Below are positions 33,904 through 43,025 of a DNA stretch of 64,000 nt, piece after piece. Source of the DNA: Cinnamomum chago (Eukaryota > Streptophyta > Magnoliopsida > Laurales > Lauraceae); NCBI GenBank assembly GCA_038049695.1, contig CP142455.1, positions 27,379,501-27,443,500 of the forward strand. Reading direction: 5' to 3'. The notes under the pieces are model-generated. The model ran no database searches. It worked only from the letters and a program-made list of their open reading frames with translations, and was not told the origin of the DNA. The number at the start of each line of letters is the position of its first letter. Within the stretch, counting starts at the first letter, position 1. Made by a program: the position numbers and the translations under genes.

Positions 33904-35467
33904 TCATCAAGCAGATGAATCAGAAATTTGAAGTTAGGAAGCCCGATCTGTTGCCTTACTACAACAAGGCACAATCGCTTCGACAAAAGTTCGACATCTG
34001 TCACATCACCCACATCCTCAGAGGTGAAAACATTCGTGCAGATGCCCTGGCTGGACTTGCTGCGTCTATGGCAATCCAAGAAGGGGAAAACATGCAAGTT
34101 ACAGTGTGTCAAAAAAGGATTCTCCCTCCTCTCAACACACATCAAGCAGTTGCTGAATGCAACCAGGTGGTTGGAAGTCGGATCTCCGTCCTTAAACCTC
34201 TGATCGGTGACTGGAGGGATCCGTTCATTGATTACATCATGTTCCGAATCCTACCTGAGGATCCAAAAGAGCGGGTAAGCATCCAAAGGCGAACCCCAAA
34301 CTATCATTTGGATATTCCTTCAAAAATGCTTTGTAGGAAATCCTACAATGGAGTACTTCTACGCTGCTTGTCACAACAAGAGGCTGATGAAACACTCAAA
34401 GAAGTACATGCTGGTCTTTGTGGAGCCCATCAGGCTGGGCCTAAGCTCTACGATCAGATAAAAGGGTTAGGTTATTATTGGCCTACCATGGTGGCTGATG
34501 CAATGCAATTTGCTAAGCGCTGCCAACAATGCCAAGTTCATGGAGATTATGTCCACATGCCTCCGGAATGGCTACATCCTACAGCAATCTCATGGCCTTT
34601 GAAGCCTGGGGTATGGACATCATAGGTCCTATCTCCCCTCCATCAAGCAAAGGTCATCGCTTCATCTTCGCTGCTACGGATTATTTCTCCAAGTGGTCAG
34701 AAGCATTCGCGCTCAACGAAATGAAGACCTCATCAGTCCTTCAGTTCTTGCGCACCAATATAATTTGTCGCTTCGGCATACCTAAAAGATTCATCTATGA
34801 TAACGGACCACAGTTCCGCGATCACCGATTCTACAGGTTCTGCGACAAATACAAAATCCAAAGTTGTCCTTCAACTCCGTACAATCCGGCAGCGAATGGA
34901 CTAGCAGAGGCTTTCAACAAAACGCTCTGTAAAATCCTCAAGAAAATGGTCTCTAGTCACAAAAGAGATTGGGGCGACAAACTGCCTGAAGCTCTGTGGG
35001 CCTATCGAACCACCGTTCGAGGACCAACCCATAGCACACCATTCTCCTTGGTCTATGGATGCGAAGTTGTTGTCCCTTTGGAAGTTCAAATTCCTTCCTT
35101 AAGGGTATCTCTGCAAAATGACATGACGCAAGAAAGCAAAGTCAAATTGAGACTCCAAGAGCTGGATAACCTCGATGAGAGACGACTCGAAGCTCTACAA
35201 AGCATTGAACTCTACCAAGCACGCATGGCAGGATATTTTGACAAGAAGGTCAGGCAACGCGCCTACAAAAAGGGAGACTTGGTTCTTACAGTAAAAAGAC
35301 CAATGGTTTTTGCCAACAAATCCAAAGGCAAATTTGAACCAAAATGGGAGGGACCTTTCGTCATCAACAAAGTCTTCTCCAACGGCGCATACGCTCTTCT
35401 AAACATGGAGGGTGACAGATGTATGCTGCCTATCAATGGAAAGTTCTTGAAGCGGTACTACCCTTGA
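33904..35467 (+). pseudogene. Element B integrase
   Basis: A linker (MNQKFEVRKPDLLPYY, 33915 onward) leads to the HHCC finger (about 34405-34545: HAGLCGAHQAG ... CQQCQVH). The core contains WGMDIIGP (about 34610), DNGPQFRD (about 34800) and NGLAEAFNK with the catalytic Glu (about 34900), spaced as in DD35E integrases. A one-base loss near 34593 splits the frame between finger and core. The C-terminus has KKGDLVLTVKRP and ends LKRYYP followed by TGA. No chromodomain is present, as expected for Tat. Confidence 0.85.
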
Positions 35468-36086
35468 AGGCTTCTTCCATCGGGTCAGAGCGACGCCTGC
35501 ACGGCCAAAGCCTATTCCTAGGTATCTGCTCGTCAAACCCATTCCTTTTGGAATTTTCATCCTCTTGTTGAAATTTCTAAAAAAAAACCCTCAAAACAAT
35601 GTCTCTTTCATCGTTTCATTGTTCAAAAAAAAAAAACAAATCCAAAAATCCAAGTTTACGAGCATCTTCCCAAACTTGATCAAAATTTTCGATCCTTGAA
35701 CCCAAAATTCATGGTTTGAAACAAAATCAGGACCTAGGGATTTCAACCCTAGTCCACCCCGACTTTTACCACCAAAATGGTTTTGAGTCAAAATTTACGA
35801 CCCTCGTGTCTTTAAACAAAAAATGGTTTTTCGAAAACCGCAGGGAAGCGACGCTCCGTCGATACTTGCAAAACCCAAAATCGGAAGGATGCGAACCCCA
35901 TTCTATACTTCCAAAACCCCAAAATTTCAAAAATCGTGGAGACGCAACATTCCAGTTGATATCCACAACCCAAATTTCAAAACAAACAAAAAACAAAACA
36001 AAGGTTCGAAAAAACCTCAAACTTCAAAAATCATGGGGAAGCGACATCCATCGACACCCACAAAACAATTTTTTGAAGACAAAAGC
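35468..36086 (+). other. Element B post-pol spacer
   Basis: A/T-rich untranslated sequence after the pol stop, with AAAAAAAA runs. No convincing gene is seen in either strand. The word AAGCGACGC near 35849 foreshadows the next repeat array. Confidence 0.6.
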
Positions 36087-36238
36087 AGGGAAGCGACGCT
36101 TAGTCGATACTTGCACCCAAATCCGCGAGGAGGCGACATTCCATCGATACTCGCAACCGAATGAGCAAGGAGGCGACATTCCATCGATACTTGCAATACC
36201 ATTCAGCAGGGAGGCGACTTTTTAGTCAATACTTGCAT
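36087..36238. repeat. Tandem repeat, about 50 bp unit
   Basis: About three to four units built on GGAGGCGACATTCCATCGAT followed by ACTCGCAA or ACTTGCAA. Diverged relatives occur upstream at about 35845 and 36035. The array directly precedes the 22 bp array. Confidence 0.7.
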
Positions 36239-36239
36239 T

Positions 36240-36945
36240 TTTGAAAACAAGAAACCTGGCTTTCACGCCAAAAAAAAAAAAAACAGGCTTCCATGCCAAA
36301 AATCTGGCTTTCACGCCAAAAAACCAAAAACATGGCTTTCACGCCAAAAACTCGGCTTTTATGCCAAAAATCAAAATTCAGCTTCCATGCCAACAAAACA
36401 AAACTCGGTTTTCTAAAAAAAAAATTTTGGCTTTCATGCCAAAAACAAAAAATCTGGCTTCCATGCCAAAAATAAATTTTGGCTTTCATGCCAAAAACAA
36501 AATCTGGTTCTTACACCAAAAACAAAACCTGCTCTCATGCCACAAACCAAATCTTGGCTCTCATGCCACAAAAAATCTTTGGCTCCCATGCCATCTCAAA
36601 CTCGGCTTTCATGCCATTTTAAAAAAAAATCGGCTTTTACGCCACAAAAACCGGCTTTCATGCCACCCCAAAAAAAAATCGGCTTTCATGCCACCTCAAA
36701 ATTCGGCTTTCATGCCATCTCAAAAAAAAGTTGGCTCTCATGCCATCCCAAATTTTGGCTTTCATGCCACCAAAATCGGTTTTCATGCCACCTCAAAATT
36801 TCGGCTTCCACGCCATCCAAAATTTTGGCTCTCATGCCATAAACCCAAATTTCGGCTTTCATGCCATCTCGAAATTCGGCTTTCAAACCACACAAAAAAA
36901 AAACCCTGGCTTTTGCCGCAAAATCTGGCTTTCATGCCAAAACAA
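36240..36945. repeat. Minisatellite, about 17-26 bp unit built on GGCTTTCATGCCA
   Basis: About 30 units of the core GGCTTTCATGCCA separated by A-rich spacers of varying length. The core is an imperfect inverted repeat (GGC ... GCC). Apparent open frames here simply spell the repeat as a periodic peptide (GFHA, LAFMP). Unit length drifts along the array. Position: between pol and the antisense gene of a Tat element. Confidence 0.85.
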
Positions 36946-37144
36946 CCCTTTTGACAAAGGATTTTCACAAAATGATAACCTTTTGATCAAAATTTTCAAA
37001 CAAACATTCTCATCCAACCTTTGCTTATTTTCATCAAAAAGAATTTAAGTAAAAGGTACACAGAGTACCAAAAATGTTTTACATAGAGGTACCAAAAAAA
37101 AAACAGAGAGAAAAGAAGAAAAGGGTTTGTTATAAATCAAGAGC

Positions 37145-40100
37145 TCAGTCTAGCATGGTCTTCAACCAAAGATCCAGCTCCTCAAGTAGACTCTTGGCCT
37201 TAGCCTCTAAAGCTTCCAGGCCGCGCTTCTTCAAGATCTTGCCATAAAATACGGCAGAACGCCGCGACCCATCTTCGGCACAAGGAAGCTCTTCCCAGAG
37301 AATTTGCCACTGTTCATACTCCTGAGTCTTTCTCTGAAGGTTGCTACCGGCTTCTTCAACTTGGCGAATCAGAATTCCCTCTTTAGCACGGGCTTCTACA
37401 ATGGCAGTCCATTTGGCAGCACTTTGTTCTTACAATTGCTCAAGGCGCTGCCTAACTTCTGCGACCTCCCTATCAAGACGGCGCAGGTCCTGTGTTAGCT
37501 CAATGATAGCCAACTCGGTAACGTTCCTCTCTCGAACGAATTGCTTCCGAGCCCATGAGATCTCATCCATTTCAGATTTGATCTTACCGGATGGCTGTAA
37601 AAATATCTCATTAAAGAAGTCACCGCTTGGGAAATTCTTGGTCTCAGTCCATTTGTCGCCTAAAGCAATGACTTCATCAACAAAGGCCTTGGCACTTGCA
37701 ATGTCCAGACCGACCTCTGCACTGTCAGCAAGGATGTCCTGTACATGCTTAACCATGCCAAAAGCAACTTCCAAATGGCCAGAAGAGAGAGTTTCAACCC
37801 ATGTGCTCAGCACACTCTTCAACACCTTCTTTGCATACTGAAGGGATGGTCTAGATGGAGATTCACCACGCTCTGTTGGCTGACTGCCCATGTCAGGCCG
37901 TGGTGGAGGGAAATCAAAAGGCTCTTTCCAATCGGAGCCACTGAAGAAGCAATATCACTACAAAGTCCTGCCTCTACCGTGACGGGACTGGTAGAAGAAG
38001 CCCCTACTTCTGGATCGGCTGCTGGCATCTCCTGCTCTGGCCCTGAGGAAGACGAAGGAACTTCTCCTGTTGCTTCACAACCTGCTGGCAAAAAACACAG
38101 GAAAAGGTATGAATATGATCTTGTCAAAAAAAAAATTCAATGTCAAGATTATCATTATGAAATACCTTCTTCCATAGATGGCTCGAAGTCGGAACCCTCT
38201 GGCAAGTCAGCTGACAAGAAAACAAAAATATGTGTCAGCAAATTCGAAAAAAAAAATCATCCTCATACCAGGTGGAGATTCTGGGTCCTCCCCAGAGTCC
38301 CTCAATTCTTCTTCAGATGCCGCAACTGGATCCATCACCGCCTCATCGACAGGAACCTCGGGTATCACCAAGTTTTCATCTTCTGCAAAAGAAAGAAAAC
38401 AGCAGATCAAAAAAAAATCCCTCATAAACGGAAAGAAGCGGAAATAGAAAAGAAGGAGAATCATACCAACATCGGCGGTCTCTTCTTCACGACCCCTCTT
38501 CTCTGGAGGCTCATCAGCATCTCCTGATACCTCCACAGCAATGGTAGGAGGGACTTCCAGATCAGGAGAGTCTTCTTGGCGTCTCACAGTGCGAAACTGT
38601 CCTCTCCTCCTCTTTTTTCTACGAGCCGGTCTACTTGAAGTACCTGCCTCACTGTCAAAGTCAGGACTTCCACTTGGCTCCTCACTGGACGGCCCGCTCC
38701 TACCAGTGGACCCCATGGAAGCCTTCATTCGCTCTGTTTGCATCCAAGTGTCGATATCGGCTTCCTTCTCCTCGAGTTGTCTCAAGACCTCAGCAGGTAT
38801 CTCTTGTGCGGCTCCGGATCTGATGACATCCTGTTCCTCAAGAAAGCCTATCCTATGCTTCTCTCCAGAAAGGAAGAACAAAACTTCCTCTCGACGGACG
38901 CCATCTGATCTACCAAGACCCTTCCCAGGAGATTGCTTGACATTCAGCTCCTTCTTGGAAAGCCCTCGGTACACAGTAAAGCTCTCCACGAACCATTTCG
39001 TGAAGCCAGCAGTCCGGAAAGTGGGCAACTCAGGATAGGAAATCATAGCAGTGGTGTCTTCTGCACTATAGAAGGCCCATGCATTTCTTTCGTCCTGCAA
39101 ACCTCCAAAGCGCTTCACCATGCTCGAAGGCGCTCCAACAACGCCTTGAGAGAAGCCTAACTGCAACGCAAAACGCGAACGGACATACGGCTGGATGTCA
39201 ACAAAAAGATGTCTGCGGTACACATCGTGCCAACACATATGTTTAAAAGCCACCTTTTCTCTGCGTTGGTCAAAGATTAGTGTCTTCCCGATCCTGCCCT
39301 GGTGGAATCACGGGAGACACCAAAATCAAAAGCCTTCTTCCGCAAATCCGGAGAAAGCTTCACTGAAGATTGCCCAATCTCGACGTCCCTGAATCGTCGG
39401 ATTCTCAAGCGGGCAGACAAAAGAGATTCGAAAACGGTTTTTCCCCTAGCCAACCGAATCATGAAAGGGTCATCATCATCCTGTGAGGCGCCTAAATGGT
39501 GAAAGCCAGGACAGTGGTACACATACCACGAATAGAAAATATGGGCTGAAAATACTCTATTCATGGGAAGCCCAAGCCGGACCAAGAAAGCAGCTGCCTG
39601 CAGTTTGGTACATAAATACGAGTAAAGAGCCGGCACCAAAGCTAGCTGCTCTCCAAACGCCATCTGACAAGCTGGAAAAATACAATGCGGCCTGATGTGC
39701 GTCCCATCTCCTCCAGCAAAGACAGCCTCACCTAGCCAGTAAGTGAGGTACATAGCGAGATCTCCTCGCAGCACAATGTCGGAACAAATGGCGTTTGTGC
39801 TTGCGAAGAATTCCCTCAGATTTTCTCACATAACGGAGATCTTCTTCGAAGCCAGATTCTTCTCAGAAGATTCTCCACTGCCAAAGAAGTTGGGAGATAA
39901 AGAGCCAAAATTCTTCCAACTGCTGCACCGGACTTTCGAGCCCTCCTTCTCCTTCAAAAAATCGTAGAAGGTGACGAGCTAAAAGTACAAAAGCCTGAAC
40001 TCCTCAGACCGCTCCTCAAGGACGCTGTCGATCGACATAAATTCCTCATAGAGTTTGCCGAGGATGGGCAGCCCGGTAATGGCACTCAGCTCCTTCAAAG

Positions 40101-41882
40101 AAAAATCAATCTCACCATTCGTAACAATGAAGGTGTTAGTTTGTGGAAGGAAAGACTCCAGCATGGCCATAAAAGCCTCATCGGAGAAAACTACGGTTTG
40201 CCTAAAAGCGCGAACCGCATAAAAAATCTCGGCCTCCTTCAGAATGGCACCACCAATCTGCAGGATGTGATCAGTCCACGACTCCCAGCTCGAGTCAACA
40301 CTGAAACGGCCACGAAGTCGAAAAGGCTTCACTCAATTGCTGCCATCACCCCTGAAAATGCCAAGGCCCACCGGTCTCAAATCAACCGATGGATGATCAG
40401 ATCCTTGGTAGCCGCTGGCCGGCATCAACATGTCCAAACGGACAGGCGACTTCTCTGCATAACCAGAAGGACCGCCAACAAAAACCCCGGTCTTGACCAC
40501 ATTGGTCCTCTTCACCCAGCTTAGAGGATCTTCTCTCTTAGAGCATGTGGGAGGAATACTCATGATCGAAATAGAACGATCAAAAGTCGATCAGGTAGAA
40601 ATGGTTCTCTCCTCACCATCAGCTGTGTAAGAGAATTGAAAGCATCTCCTTTGGTATGACGAGTCATCAGGGGCTGCATCACCAAAGAAAAAGGTAGGCT
40701 TGGGCACAACGCTCTGATCGTCCATGACCCAAGGACGATTGCTTGCCATAATCTTGTAGAACTCCTCATCCTTGAGAGCGATCAGTCGCTGTCTCATCTC
40801 ATCTCGGTTGAGCGAGTCACACTCTTCCAAGTTTCTCTCCACATACTGGACCTTCTCCCAGGCCTGTTGTACGGCCACATTGGAAGATCTGGCAGATTGA
40901 CGAGGTACATCGGTAATGGGCTCCTTACCCTTGTTCGTTCTGGAGGAACTACCTGCAAAGATTGAAAGAAAGAAATCAATCAAGAGAATGACAGGATTTT
41001 GCTAAAAAAAAAAATCCTAGCGAAATTTTGGCATGACTCCGGGGCAAAAGAAAAGGGAATCACCCCGAAAAGAAATGAAGCCTGAAGATGAGCTCAACAT
41101 CGCTGCGAGCTCATGATCAATGAAGGATTCTCAAAGAAGACTCGAACTCAAACATTGCTGCGAGATCAAGTTAGTCTTCTCAAATCTCCGCAGGATCGGA
41201 AAAAAGCTCAACATTGCTGCGAGCTTTAAATTCCAGAACTTGCAAAGCTCCTCAAAATCCCGCAAGACTAGGAAAGAGCTCAACATTGCTGCGAGCTTCA
41301 AATCCCAAGACTTTCAAAAGATTTTCAGGTGTGCATCATCATGCTCCCAATCCAATTTACAAAAAATCATGCATAAAAAAAAATCATCATCATGCATTAG
41401 ACGCTAGGAAAACTTTGACAAAAAATTTGACCAATTCCAGCCCAACTTGGTCAAAACCAATCAAACTTTGTCTAAGTCAAAATTCATGTTGGCTTAACCT
41501 AGAGACTCTAACTTTCCATCTTGATGCATAAAAAAAAAGTATGTGCATGAACATCTTGGATTGCATGAACCTCATTATCACGGTGAGCAAAAAAAAAAAT
41601 AGAGAGAGAGAAAACCTCATTCAAAAAAAAATTTCTGGGCTGGCCCGCAGCCCATGCCCCACAGGCCGTGGCCCACAAGCCACGTGGCTGTACGGTCCAG
41701 GCCGTACAGGCCTGGTCGTACAGCAGCAAGAAAAAAAAAGAGAAAAAACAAAAGAAAAAAAAACGTGAAAAAAAAGGAAAACACGTGAAAAAAAAAAGAA
41801 AAAAAGAAGAAAAAAAAATGAAATGATGAAACTTTCTATTACATAGAATTTCTTGTAAAAAGAAAAACTTACTTGAAGCCAT
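37145..41882 (-). pseudogene. Antisense plant mobile domain (PMD)-like gene inside element B, 5 exons
   Basis: Antisense to gag-pol. Proposed exons: 41882-41873, 40952-38467, 38382-38269, 38210-38166 and 38081-37145. Each intron has GT..AG ends, the first with a perfect GTAAGT donor, and all four introns are in phase 1. The start reads M-A-S across intron 1 into a Ser run. PMD-type motifs in exon 2 are QTNTFIVTNGEIDFSLKEL with AITGLPILG (about 40100-40040), then RGDLAMYLTYWLGEAVF and FPACQMAFGEQLALVPAL (about 39770-39630). Exon 2 ends basic (RPARRKKRRRGQ); exon 5 ends in a Leu/Glu-rich, coiled-coil-like tail. Breaks are TGA at 40591 and 40333, TAG at 39979, TGA at 39826, a frameshift near 39310 and one near 37925. 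About 1,190 codons if unbroken. Antisense ORFs at this place are known in Tat/Retand elements; PMD proteins of plants act in silencing. Confidence 0.8.
41091..41300. repeat. Tandem repeat, about 55-68 bp unit, in intron 1 of the antisense gene
   Basis: The core CTCAACATTGCTGCGAGCT recurs four times (near 41093, 41149, 41209 and 41279) with related spacers. It lies wholly within the 920 bp first intron. Confidence 0.75.
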
Positions 41883-42625
41883 GGAGAAGAAGAAGAAGAA
41901 CTTGAAGGTCTTTGAAGAAGAGGAGATCTTGGAGCTCCCTTGAAGACTTTTGCAAAAAGAAAGCAATAGGAGCAAGAGATCCCACCTCCCTTGCTTTTAT
42001 AGAAGAAAGCAAACCAAAAGAGGAAAGAGGAGAAAAGTAAGGAGGTAAGTGCTAAAAATTAGCAACCTTCCCAAAAAAAAAGGAAACTTGAGATATTCTC
42101 TCCCAAAACAAAGATTCATTGAAAAATTCTCTCCAAAAAGAAAGAGAATGATAGATATTCTCTCCCAAAGAAAGATATTTTGAGAGAATCTCTCCCAAAA
42201 TCAAGGAAACTTGAGAAAATCTCTCAAAGTAAGGATATTTTTAGATATTCTCCACCCAAAGGAGATATGTTTAGATATTCTCTACAAAAACGACACCATG
42301 TGAGATCTAAGCCATCTTTCAAAGCTTAAGGTCCCATGGGTTAGCCCATATGAGCCAGGTTTGACCACCTAGGCACTAAAAGTGGCTTTTAGTCAAAATT
42401 CCTCTTACCAAGAGCATACAAAAAAAAAATCGTTCCATGCCTCTTTTGAGTTGATTGGACCATACAAAAATCCAAGCTTCATGAGTTTCCAAAAATCCAA
42501 ACCATCCCACCTCATGAACCAAACTAAGCCAAAATCTTGAAATTGACATTCCACAAAAACCCAAACCACTCCAATGGACCCAAAATTGTCCCAAAGAGTG
42601 AACCCAAAAACCAAACCATGGTCCC
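41301..42625. other. Rest of intron 1, antisense 5' end and spacer of element B
   Basis: A/T-rich, with homopolymer A runs (41600-41820) and repeated GAGATATTCTCTCCC/AAAGA words (42090-42290). Apart from the antisense first exon and TATA box I see no gene here. A short GC-rich island at 41640-41720 contains repeated GGCC and GTACAG words. Confidence 0.6.
41994..42001 (-). promoter_or_regulatory. TATA box of the antisense PMD-like gene
   Basis: Minus-strand CTATAAAAGC at 42002-41993. It lies 112 bases before the proposed ATG at 41882, leaving an 80-90 base 5' UTR rich in CTTCTTC. It is independent of the LTR promoter. Confidence 0.55.
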
Positions 42626-42810
42626 CTAACTCGCCACATACAGCTTCTTAGGTCACAAGACCAAAACCAAAAATCAAAACCCGACCCCCTAACTTGCCAC
42701 ATACAGCCTGTTAGGTCACAAGGTCAAAACCAAAACCAAAAACCTGACCCTCTAACCTGCCACATACAGCTTGTTAGGTCACAAGGTCAAAATCAAAACC
42801 AAAAAACCAA
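42626..42810. repeat. Tandem repeat, 63 bp unit, three copies
   Basis: CTAAC(T/C)(C/T)GCCACATACAGC begins at 42626, 42689 and 42752, an exact 63-base period. The rest of the unit (TTAGGTCACAAGGTCAAAACC) is well conserved, and A/C-rich flanks fade at both ends. Confidence 0.88.
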
Positions 42811-43012
42811 AACCAAATCCAAATCCAAGTGTCATTCTCAAAATCTTGCCTTGAGATGGTACATGACTCCTCTCACTATCATGAAATCCCTTGGAAGCTC
42901 AAAAGGCTACTCTATAAAAAAAATGCTCAAAGACTCTTGGTCAAGTCAGAAGCTCTTCTTCAAGATTCTCTTCGAGGCACATCGACTGCAAAAGCTATAT
43001 CGTCGCTGTACC

Positions 43013-43025
43013 TCGAGGGGGCATT
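43013..43025 (+). other. Element B polypurine tract
   Basis: CGAGGGGGCATT directly before the LTR start TGTTGACACC. The purine run is short, but the position is fixed by the LTR border, which matches the outer LTR end of element A. Confidence 0.6.

Noticed and set aside
36241..36954. 237-residue frame with periodic peptide
   Set aside because: It simply spells the GGCTTTCATGCCA minisatellite; the periodicity comes from the DNA repeat, and all frames show similar periodic peptides.
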